DNA from: JAOUEA01 sp963790335
GTDB taxonomy: Bacteria; Actinomycetota; UBA4738; HRBIN12
DNA length: 64,000 nucleotides
Direction of reading: 5' to 3'
Assembly (NCBI GenBank): GCA_963790335.1
Contig: CAWBOB010000010.1
Coordinates: 1-64,000, forward strand
The position numbers and the translations under genes are program-made. The notes beneath the pieces were generated by a model. The model ran no database searches. It was given only the letters and a program-made list of their open reading frames with translations, and was not told the DNA's origin. Below, in pieces: positions 18,194 to 26,209 of this stretch; position 1 is the stretch's first letter; each line of letters opens with the position of its first letter.

Positions 18194-20629
18194 TCACTCC
18201 GTGCGAAGGACCGCCGCCGGCTTCGTGCGACGCGCCACCGCCGCCGGACCGAGCGCGATCAGGATCGCGGCCACCAGGGTCAGTGGCAGCACGAGGGCGG
18301 TGGCGCTCCAGGCGAGCACCGGCTCGGACACCACGCCGAGGAACCGCGTCGCGATGACGTGCCAGAGCAGCCTTCCCAGCAGGAGCCCGATCGGCGCCCC
18401 GATCGAGAACGCGAGGAGTACCAGCGTGACCGCCTGCCAGACGACCGTGAGACTCACCTGGCGCCCCCGAAACCCGAGCGTGCGCAGGATCGCGAGGTCG
18501 ACACGGCGGCGGCGAGCAGACGTCAGCAGCACGTGCACGAGCGACCCGAGCGCGGCGACCGCGAAGACGATGGCGAGGTAGAGCGGCAACCGCTGGTAGC
18601 GGCTGGCATCCTGCACTGACGGACTGAGGTCGGTGATGTCGTCGGCGCTCACCTCGGCGCCCATCGTGCGCAGCGTGGGATTGATGCGCTCGATCACGTC
18701 GGGGATCGACGCGCCGGGAGCGTAGTTCCCGATGGCCAGCTCGATCGGCGCTTCGGTATGGAACAGCTTCAGGGCCTCCATCGTCATGCCCACCCCCTGC
18801 CCGAGGCCCGGCCCGAATCCGAAGTCGGGGAACACGGGAACGCCGACGACGTTCATGTCGGCGCGCAGCCCGCCGGCCCGGACCGAGACGCGCTCACCGA
18901 GGGAAGCGCCAAGCTCGCGGAGCGTGAGCGAGCCGATCGCGATCTCGTCGTCGGCGGTGGGCCACCTTCCTTCGAGCATGGTCGGGGTCACGAGCCGGCC
19001 CTTCGCTCGGCTGAGGCCCCAGACGTTCACACCGACCGACGAGGTCGCCGAACGCACGGAGACCCCGTGCTGGAAGTTGCCGATGGTCAGGTCCGCCAGA
19101 CCGGGCTCGTCGATGAGCACCGGCACTGCCTTGTTCTGGAAGACGGGACGCTCACCGAACGGTGAGCCGGAACCGAACGTGAAGTCGACGCCCCACAGAC
19201 GAGGCGTGTCGACGAAGTGCTGCATGCTGGCGGCGAAGCCGAAGGCAGCCACCGCGACGGCCGTCGCGATCGCGATCCCGGCGACCGCGCTTCGCACCGG
19301 CGTCGCGCTGCGTCCGTGCCCAGGATCGAGGGCCAAGCGTGTGCCGGCGACGGCGGTCGCCGGGAATCCCGCACGAGCCAAGAGTCCTGGGAGGGCGGCA
19401 GGGCGATCCGAGCCCGCGTACTCGATCGTGCCGAGCACACCGCCGCGCGCCCGCGCGAGCCGCCATGCCGGCACCGACGCCACGGCGATGGGGAGCGCGA
19501 GCACCAGCAGCAACCCAGGCACCAGCACGCCGGCATCGATCACGACCCCCGGATCAGGCTCGACCAGCTCGGCGAGTCCGGTCGACGGCAGCGGCGAGGC
19601 CGCGACGGCGATCAGCGCCGCGAGCACGGCCCCGACAGCGCCCACGGCCGCGGGCACGGCCAGCGACGCCCGGAGCACCTGCGACCTCGTCATGCCGAGC
19701 GAGCGCAGGATCGGAAGGTCGATCGAACCGAGGGCGACACGCCGTGAGACCGCCTGGCCGATCATGAGCGCCGCGGTGACGGCCACGGCGATCGCGAACA
19801 ACCGCAGCACGAGGGCGGGGAACCGCAACGACCTGGCCGCGAAGGCAGCTTCGATCGAGGCGTCGAACGAGAACGCCCCCGGCGCGATGCCCGTGATACC
19901 CAGTTGGAACTCCTCCATGTCGTCGAGACCGCGCTCCAGCTGGAACAGCCCGATGGGCGCTCCCGCAGCCCGGCCCCCCGGCCCCCGGTCGAACGCCGGC
20001 GCTGCGACCATGCTCGATGCGTCTCCCGAGAGCTCTCCGTACGGCACCACGACTCCCACGACCCGCAGACGAAGATCGGGGAGGTAGGCCTCGGGCGGAG
20101 GTGCTGCTTCGAAGAACAGTCCGTTGCGATCGACCCACTCCGAGTCGAGGGCCCTCACCACGATCTCGTCCCCCACCTCGGCACCCGCACCGTCGGTGGT
20201 GCTCCACGCGATCGCGATCTCGTCGGCGGTACGAGGCAGCCGCCCCGCCACGACCTTCGGCCTCCATCCATCTTCGGGGAGCACGACGATGTCGGCTTCG
20301 GCGGACTCCCTATAGAACAGCGGGGACTCACCGTCGGACGCGTACGCCTCCACGAAGAGGTTGCGACCCTCCGTGAACGAGCTCACCTGCGGGAGCCGGC
20401 CGACTTCCTCGAGATCGATGGAAGCGCCGAAGAGGTCGGCATCGAAGACCATCGCTTCGGGAGCGTCGAAGCGATCGCGGTAGCGAGCGTAGGAACTCTC
20501 GATGCGTTCGGCACCAGTCAGGGCGACCATGACGACGCCGCCCGCGATCGCGGTGAGCACCACGAGCACGACGAGCGAGAGCGGGCGCGACCGCATGTCG
20601 GCGCGGGCCCGCATGCCGACGGCGCTCAC
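18194..20629 (-). CDS. FtsX-type ABC transporter permease
   Basis: 811 residues with an N-terminal helix, a large extracytoplasmic domain (about 45-270), a block of three helices, a central region with further helices, a second extracytoplasmic domain (about 460-690) and three C-terminal helices. This is the layout of FtsX/MacB-family permeases with duplicated units, as in lipoprotein or peptide exporters. The final cytoplasmic end has ARRTKPAAVLRTE, a typical C-terminus. It overlaps the ATPase gene by 4 bases (ATGA) upstream and abuts the histidine kinase downstream. Confidence 0.9.
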   Translation of the reverse strand: MSAVGMRARADMRSRPLSLVVLVVLTAIAGGVVMVALTGAERIESSYARYRDRFDAPEAMVFDADLFGASIDLEEVGRLPQVSSFTEGRNLFVEAYASDGESPLFYRESAEADIVVLPEDGWRPKVVAGRLPRTADEIAIAWSTTDGAGAEVGDEIVVRALDSEWVDRNGLFFEAAPPPEAYLPDLRLRVVGVVVPYGELSGDASSMVAAPAFDRGPGGRAAGAPIGLFQLERGLDDMEEFQLGITGIAPGAFSFDASIEAAFAARSLRFPALVLRLFAIAVAVTAALMIGQAVSRRVALGSIDLPILRSLGMTRSQVLRASLAVPAAVGAVGAVLAALIAVAASPLPSTGLAELVEPDPGVVIDAGVLVPGLLLVLALPIAVASVPAWRLARARGGVLGTIEYAGSDRPAALPGLLARAGFPATAVAGTRLALDPGHGRSATPVRSAVAGIAIATAVAVAAFGFAASMQHFVDTPRLWGVDFTFGSGSPFGERPVFQNKAVPVLIDEPGLADLTIGNFQHGVSVRSATSSVGVNVWGLSRAKGRLVTPTMLEGRWPTADDEIAIGSLTLRELGASLGERVSVRAGGLRADMNVVGVPVFPDFGFGPGLGQGVGMTMEALKLFHTEAPIELAIGNYAPGASIPDVIERINPTLRTMGAEVSADDITDLSPSVQDASRYQRLPLYLAIVFAVAALGSLVHVLLTSARRRRVDLAILRTLGFRGRQVSLTVVWQAVTLVLLAFSIGAPIGLLLGRLLWHVIATRFLGVVSEPVLAWSATALVLPLTLVAAILIALGPAAVARRTKPAAVLRTE

Positions 20630-21396
20630 GCTTCCTCCAGCACGCCGAAGACCCCTCCCGCGGCGGACTTGGCGCGGTCGCCGCCGTCGTCCACACGCCC
20701 ATCGCGCATGCGCACGATGCGGTCCGCCGCATCGGCCACGTGATCGTCGTGCGTCACGAGCACGATCGTCTGCCCGCCCGCGTGCAGCCTGCGGAAGAGC
20801 TCGAGCACCTCCTCGCCACCGGCTGAGTCGAGTGACCCGGTGGGCTCGTCGGCGAGCAGCAGCGTCGGCTCGTTCGCGAGCGCCCGCGCGATCGCGAGCC
20901 GCTGCCGCTGACCGCCCGACAACACGCCCGGCGCCTTGTCAGCCTTGTCGGCGATGCCCAGCAGGTCGAGTAGGTCGCGAGCGCGGGTCTCCGCCGCCTT
21001 GCGGGAGCGGCCCGCTACCACGGCGGGGAGGGTGACGTTCTCGAGCGCGCTCATGCCCTCGAGCAGGTTGAAGAACTGGAAGACGATGCCCACGTGGCGA
21101 CGGCGCATCTGCGCGAGATCGTCCTCCGATGAGCCGGAGATCGGCTCACCCCCGATGCGGATCACGCCGTCGGTGGGCGTGTCGAGTCCCGCGATCAGGT
21201 TCAGCACCGTCGACTTGCCGCAGCCCGACGGCCCCATGAGGGCGACGAACTCCCCGTCGTCGACGCGCAGATCGAAGCCTCGCAGGGCGCGCACCGGCAC
21301 CTGATCCTCCTCGGTGGCGGCGAAGGTCTTGCGCAGACCGTCGATCTCGAGGATGGAACCCGGCCGCGTTCGCGGCGTGGGGGGATCGTTGACCAT
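20626..21396 (-). CDS. ABC transporter ATP-binding protein (MacB/LolD-like)
   Basis: Energises the FtsX-type permease encoded next to it. I place the start at ATG 21396 (MVNDPPTPRTRPG), giving 256 residues; a longer start at 21462 is possible. Walker A GPSGCGKST, Q-loop, signature LSGGQRQRLAIARAL and Walker B LLLADEPTGSLDS are all intact, and the H-loop is in VLVTHDDHVAD. The FNLLEGMSALENV segment is typical of the MacB/LolD subgroup. First gene of a three-gene operon ending with the histidine kinase. Confidence 0.94.
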   Translation of the reverse strand: MVNDPPTPRTRPGSILEIDGLRKTFAATEEDQVPVRALRGFDLRVDDGEFVALMGPSGCGKSTVLNLIAGLDTPTDGVIRIGGEPISGSSEDDLAQMRRRHVGIVFQFFNLLEGMSALENVTLPAVVAGRSRKAAETRARDLLDLLGIADKADKAPGVLSGGQRQRLAIARALANEPTLLLADEPTGSLDSAGGEEVLELFRRLHAGGQTIVLVTHDDHVADAADRIVRMRDGRVDDGGDRAKSAAGGVFGVLEEA

Positions 21397-21514
21397 GCAT
21401 CGACGGTACACAGGCCACGAGGTCAGCACAGCGGCGCGGACACCAGCATCGTCGTGGGTCACGCACCCGGGCCGGTGGTGGGGTCAGCACCCGGCCCGCG
21501 TGGAGACCAGGAAG

Positions 21515-21588
21515 AGCCGGAGATGGGATTCGAACCCATGACCTACCACTTACGAGGCGGTTGCTCTGCCTGGCTGAGCTACTCCGGC
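21515..21588 (-). tRNA. tRNA-Thr (anticodon CGT)
   Basis: The minus strand folds as a full cloverleaf: a 7-bp acceptor stem (GCCGGAG/CTCCGGC), D arm GCTC...GAGC, anticodon arm ACCGC-CTCGTAA-GTGGT, a 5-base variable loop, and a T arm ATGGG-TTCGAAT-CCCAT. The loop places CGT at positions 34-36, so it reads ACG threonine codons. The discriminator is T, and CCA is not encoded (CTT follows), so CCA must be added by the nucleotidyltransferase. Confidence 0.95.
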
Positions 21589-21598
21589 GCGACCGGGA

Positions 21599-21604
21599 AG
21601 TCTA
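21599..21604 (-). promoter_or_regulatory. Possible -10 element of the tRNA-Thr gene
   Basis: TAGACT on the minus strand lies 10 bases before the mature 5' end of the tRNA, a suitable distance for a start close to the mature end. No good -35 is seen. The 317-base gap between the ABC ATPase and the next gene holds only this tRNA and promoter. Confidence 0.35.
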
Positions 21605-21713
21605 CCGTCGGTGTCGCGGCCTCCCGGCGAACGCCGCAGGGAAGGCTGTCACACGCGGAACACGCATGCGGCCACCCTGGTCGCAAGCCGTCCCGAACCG
21701 GCATGATGCGCCG

Positions 21714-23831
21714 GTGAGCGCGAAGGCAGAGCCCCAGATCACCGGGCCGATCGATCGGGTCATGGTCGGCACCGATCGTTCCCAGACCGCGGAGCGCGCC
21801 GTGCGATGGGCGGCGACCTTCGCGGATGCGTTCGGCGCCGAGCTGCACATCGTGCAGGTGATCGTGCCGTCGAGTCCGGCAGACACCGAGCACGGGGCGG
21901 CCGAAGCGACCCGGGCCCGAGGCGCCGCCGACGATCTGCAGACCTACGCGCGTTCGGTCGCGGGCGACCGGGGGCACGGTCACGTGGTCATCCACGAGGA
22001 TCCGGCGATGGCGATCGTCGAGGCGACCGAGGACCAGGCGATCGATGTGCTCGTGGTCGGGAACGCGGGCATGGCCGGCCGCAAGGAGTTCCTGCTCGGC
22101 AACGTGCCGAACCGCATCAGCCACAACGCGCGGTGCACCGTGATCATCGTGAACACGGCCGGCGACGGCCAGGTCGTCTCCAGCGCACCCCGCGCCGGCT
22201 CGAACCGGGTGCGAGCGAGCGCCGCCGAGGAGCAGGAGTTCCAGCCCCGGCTCACGGCCCGCGGCAGCCACATCGCGGCGGTCTTCGCCAAGCACGGCCT
22301 GAAGGAGGCGTTCGGCCGCCCCGACGAGGAGGGCGCGGTCGGCCGGCGCCGCCAGGGCAAGCGGCTGCGCGCGGCCCTCGAGGAGCTGGGCCCCACCTTC
22401 GCGAAGCTCGGCCAGATCTTGTCGACGCGGCCGGACCTGCTTCCACCGGAGTACATCGAAGAGCTCGCCACCCTGCAGGACGACGTGCCGCCGCTCAGCG
22501 AGGAACAGGTCGTGCGCGTGATGGAGCAGGAGCTCGGGGTTCCGTGGGAAGACGTCTTCGACCACATCGACGCCGGCCCGCTCGCCGCCGGCACGATCGC
22601 CCAGGTGCATCGTGCGACCCTCGCGACCGGCGACCCCGTCGTCGTGAAGGTGCAGCGCCCCGACGCGCGCGAACAGATCGAGCAGGACCTCGCGCTGCTC
22701 GAGGTCTTCGCCGAGAAGATCGGCGAGCGCCCGGGCCTTCGCCAGGTCATCGACATGCAGGCTGTCTTCGAGCACCTGTCGACGTCGCTGCACCGCGAGC
22801 TCGACTTCCGGCAGGAAGCGGGGAACATGGCGCGCATGCGGGTGATCGTCGAGCCGTACTCGCGCCTGCGGGTTCCCGAGGTGGTCGGCGACCTGTCGAC
22901 CTCGCGCCTGCTGGTGATGCAGGACGTGCAGGGCGGGCCGATCTCGCTGGCGCCCGAAGGGGATGCGCGCACCGAGGCCGCGCGCCAGCTGCTCGAGAGC
23001 TTCTACAAGCAGATCATGGTCGACGGGTTCTTCCACGCCGACCCGCACCCGGGCAACCTGATGTGGCGGCCGGCCGACGACACGCTGTACCTGCTCGACC
23101 TCGGCATGGTGGGCGAGGTCGGTCCCGAGATGCGCGAGCACCTGATGCTGCTGCTGATGTCGTTCTGGCAGGAAGACGTGCCCTTCCTCACCGACGTCTC
23201 GCTCATGCTCGCCGGCGCGATGGACCGTGCCGATCTCGACGTCGACGCCTTCGGCGGCGAGATCGGCGAGATGGTGGCGAAGTACCGCACGGCGTCGCTC
23301 AGCGACATCCAGCTCGGCCCGATCCTGCAGGAGATGACGGAGATCTCGTTGCGCCACGAGGTGCCGCTTCCCGCGTCGCTGGCGCTGACCGGCAAGGCGC
23401 TCGCCCAGATGCAGCTCGCGACCGCCGAGCTCGACCCCGACCTCGACCCGTTCGACGTGGCGGGGTCGTTCCTGATGCGCGCGGTCGTGCGCGACATGAC
23501 GACGAAGATCGACCCGAAGGCGCTCTTCTATCAAGCCCAGCGGTTCAAGGTGCGGTTCCATCGGGTCGTGGAAGCGGTCGAGCGGCTGATCGGCGCGCGG
23601 CCCGGACAGAAGCTCGAGGTGAACTTCCGGGCGGCGACGCTCGAGACGACGATCCGGCGGGCGGGGCGTCGGCTGGCACTCGCGCTCACAGCGGGCGCCG
23701 CGATCCTCGGCACGGCCCTGACGGCGATCAGCGAGCGGGTGCCCACATGGCTGCCCGTCACGTTCGGGGTGGCGGCGGGGGTGCTGACGCTCGGCCTCGT
23801 GATCGACCTAGCGCGTCGACAACGTGACTAG
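21714..23831 (+). CDS. UspA - ABC1/UbiB atypical kinase fusion protein
   Basis: 705 residues from GTG 21714. Residues ~12-160 form a universal stress domain (RVMVGTDRSQTAERAVRWAA; ATP-loop region VVGNAGMAGRKEFLLGNVPN). Residues ~185-620 form an ABC1/ADCK/UbiB kinase-like domain with the family-specific KxGQ motif (FAKLGQILSTRPDLLPPEYI), the Ala-rich loop GTIAQVHRA, catalytic HADPHPGN and the metal motif LLDLGMVG. Two C-terminal transmembrane helices follow, as in UbiB. ABC1 proteins support isoprenoid-quinone or lipid metabolism (family knowledge). The N-terminal Usp domain is not standard and may sense adenine nucleotides. The frame is continuous across the junction, so the fusion is real in this sequence. 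Confidence 0.9.
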   Translation: MSAKAEPQITGPIDRVMVGTDRSQTAERAVRWAATFADAFGAELHIVQVIVPSSPADTEHGAAEATRARGAADDLQTYARSVAGDRGHGHVVIHEDPAMAIVEATEDQAIDVLVVGNAGMAGRKEFLLGNVPNRISHNARCTVIIVNTAGDGQVVSSAPRAGSNRVRASAAEEQEFQPRLTARGSHIAAVFAKHGLKEAFGRPDEEGAVGRRRQGKRLRAALEELGPTFAKLGQILSTRPDLLPPEYIEELATLQDDVPPLSEEQVVRVMEQELGVPWEDVFDHIDAGPLAAGTIAQVHRATLATGDPVVVKVQRPDAREQIEQDLALLEVFAEKIGERPGLRQVIDMQAVFEHLSTSLHRELDFRQEAGNMARMRVIVEPYSRLRVPEVVGDLSTSRLLVMQDVQGGPISLAPEGDARTEAARQLLESFYKQIMVDGFFHADPHPGNLMWRPADDTLYLLDLGMVGEVGPEMREHLMLLLMSFWQEDVPFLTDVSLMLAGAMDRADLDVDAFGGEIGEMVAKYRTASLSDIQLGPILQEMTEISLRHEVPLPASLALTGKALAQMQLATAELDPDLDPFDVAGSFLMRAVVRDMTTKIDPKALFYQAQRFKVRFHRVVEAVERLIGARPGQKLEVNFRAATLETTIRRAGRRLALALTAGAAILGTALTAISERVPTWLPVTFGVAAGVLTLGLVIDLARRQRD

Positions 23832-23847
23832 TCTCGTTCAGACTAGT
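23827..23847. terminator. Hairpin between convergent genes
   Basis: Perfect inverted repeat ACTAGTCT / AGACTAGT with a 5-base loop, overlapping the stop codon of the UspA-UbiB gene and 17 bases from the stop of the small membrane protein gene on the other strand. It is strikingly AT-rich for the surroundings. There is no T tract, so if it terminates transcription it is not a classical intrinsic terminator. It would serve both directions. Confidence 0.45.
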
Positions 23848-23864
23848 ATCGAGAGGTACCGCCG

Positions 23865-24068
23865 CTAGAGGTCGACGTCGACCTCGCCCCCCTTGGCGAC
23901 GACCGTGGTTGCCTCTTCGCTCGACGGAGGAGCGTCGACGCCCTTCTTCCGTACGGATCGCATCACGATCTTCTCGAGCACGAAGGCCATGACGGCGAAC
24001 AGCACGCCGATCATCCAGCGTTCGAACCGACGGAAGCCTGTGGGGCGAGCGGTGGCACGCAGCGTCAT
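23865..24068 (-). CDS. Small single-pass membrane protein
   Basis: 67 residues: a basic N-terminus, one transmembrane helix (WMIGVLFAVMAFVLEKIVM, about 18-36), a basic KK/RK patch and an acidic, threonine/valine-rich tail ending VDVDL. I do not recognise it. Its ATG overlaps the stop of the preceding kinase gene by 4 bases (ATGA), so it is translated as the last gene of the cyclase-kinase operon. It may be an accessory to the kinases, but that is inference. Confidence 0.65.
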   Translation of the reverse strand: MTLRATARPTGFRRFERWMIGVLFAVMAFVLEKIVMRSVRKKGVDAPPSSEEATTVVAKGGEVDVDL

Positions 24069-26209
24069 GTGAGCTCCTCCTCTGGTTGCGGCGGCGCCGT
24101 GGCGACCGGAACCCGCCCCGTCACGGTCGTGCCCGAACCGGGCCTGCTGGCGACATCGAGCTCGCCGTCGAGCGCGCCGAGCCGGTCGGCGATGCCCTGC
24201 AGCCCGGTGCCGTAGCCGCGGACGGACGGATCGAACCCTCGGCCGTCGTCACGAACGGTGAACCCGATCACACCGTCGACGCGTTCGAGCGAGACGGTCA
24301 CGGTGTGCGCCTCGGCGTACTTCGCGGTGTTCTGCAACGCCTCGAGGGCGGAGAAGTAGATCGCGGCCTCGACATCCTGTGGGAGACGGTCGATGCCGTC
24401 CGCGTCGATGGTGATCGTCATCGGCGGCCTTGCGAGCCTGCGCGACGAGCGCGGCTTCCAACCCCTTGTCGGCGAGCAAGGGTGGGTAGATGCCGCGTGC
24501 GAGGTCGCGCAGGTCCTCGAGCGCGGTCGCCGTGTCGACCTGGAGCTGGGCGAGCATCTCCTTGGCCTTGGCCGGGTCGCGGTCGACGAGTTGGTGCGCG
24601 AGCCGTTGGCGCACCTGCAGCGCCACGAGCTGCTGCTGGGCGCCGTCGTGGATGTTCCGCTCGAGCTTGCGGCGCTCGTGGTCTTGGGCCGAGACGAGCC
24701 GCTTCTGCGCCGCCTTCAGCTCCCCGAGGCGCGCCTTCAGCGCCGCCGTGAGGCGCTCGTTGCGCAGCACGAGGCCGGCCTGTGCGGCGAGGTCGTGCAC
24801 GAGCCGTTCCTTCGAGGGGTTCATCGGATCGTTCGGCGGCATCGCGACCGACAGCGCGCCGAGCAGCTCTCCCCGATGCCGCACCTCCGCGGTGAAGTCG
24901 TCGCGGTGATCGGCCGTCGAGGTCTCGTCGACCGCCGGTTCCTCGGGCCACGACGCGACCTGGCTCGAGGTGGTCGCCGACCTGCAGCAAGACACGAGCA
25001 CGATCGGCGCCGACGCCCTCGCCGAGGACGCGCGCCGTCCGAGCGAGGACATCGGCGGATGCGTATGTGCCGGCGAGCTGATCACCGAACGCGGCCATGA
25101 CCTCGTAGGGCGTGGCCCGCTTCCCATAGACGAGGCGGTCGGCGAATCGCCTCGCGCGCATCCTGGCCGGCTGGAAGACGATCGCCACGACCGCCGCCGC
25201 CAGGGCCGAGAGCACAGGGTTGCCCCACGAGCCGACGAGCCCGCCGATGCCGACGACGAATCCGACGTACACCGCGGCGATCACCGCCGCCATGACCGTG
25301 ATCACGACCGTCTTGCGGATCACGAAGTCGATGTCGTAGAGCCGGTAGCGCAGCACGGCGATGCCGATCGCGACCGGGATCAGCGCGAACGAGCTGGACG
25401 CGACGATCCCGACTGCGTTCTTCCAGGCCTCCGACGAGACGAAGAAGAACGAGATCAAACTCGAGGCGTAGAGGCTCGCGCTCACTCCGGCGGCCCACGC
25501 CAGCCAGCGCAGCTGCTCCCGTTGGACCCCGTCGCCGACCCGCCGCAGCGCGCTGGATCACGGCGACCGCACCGGCGACGATCGAGAGCGGCGCGAACGC
25601 GGTCACCACCACCAGGACGCTCAACGAGCCGCCTGCGCCGAGCGCCTCGACCGCGAATGGACTCGCCACTCGCGGGAGGTCGAACAGGGCGCCGACCTCG
25701 GGGTTCATCGACTCCACCACGTACAGGAGCGCCAGCCCAAGCCCACACGCCCATGCGAACGATCGCCACCGCGGGGTCGGAAGATGCCCGTCGGGGAATA
25801 GCATCAGCAGGAAGCCCGCCAGCCCGATGAACACGACCCAGCCCGGATAGTGCAGGGCGAGAGCCAGGCCGGCCCCGGGCAGCTCACCCTGTTGGGTGAT
25901 CGAGGCGTACCGGGCGTAAGCGGCTCCGGGGTTCAGGAATGCGAACCCGATCGCGAGCATCATCCAGCCGAGCGGGTTGCGGGGAAGCTTCGTCGCGAGC
26001 ACGAGGCCGACGAGCGGGAACGTGACGAAGAGCAGACCCTCGAGTTGGCCGAACTCCAGGTCGGATCGTGCACCGCCGTTCTGCCACTGGAGCCACCCGC
26101 GCGCCAGGTAGCCGGCGATCGTGATGGCGAAGATCGCCCACGCGAACCGGACGGCCCAGCGCGGACGGTCCGTGGCCGCGCCACGCCGAGCTGCCTCAAG
26201 CGTCGACAC
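24065..26209 (-). pseudogene. Multi-TM histidine kinase (island kinase 1), three frameshifts
   Basis: From GTG 26209 the frame gives six or seven N-terminal helices including LMLFPDGHLPTPRWRSF, shifts near 25545, continues with AVLRYRLYDIDFVIRKTV and a GAF-linker (GKRATPYEVMAAFGDQLAGT), shifts near 24962, then reads GAF and HisKA_3 (ERNIHDGAQQQLVAL). It shifts again near 24422 before the ATPase domain (ALQNTAKYAEAH, DDGRGFD). The rebuilt product is ~714 residues, the same as its neighbour. The 24962 and 24422 shifts are explained by one extra base each, the latter shown directly by comparison with the near-identical copy at 26560. So the gene may be intact in the organism. The start overlaps the upstream kinase stop by 14 bases; the stop overlaps the small membrane protein gene by 4. 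Confidence 0.8.
24165..24961. repeat. Near-identical 0.8-kb duplicate, copy 1
   Basis: 797 bases that match 26305-27100 with one substitution (T at 24239 versus A at 26379) and one extra base near 24422. It encodes the GAF end, HisKA_3 and most of the ATPase domain of kinase 1. Similarity drops sharply outside the block on both sides. Confidence 0.9.
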
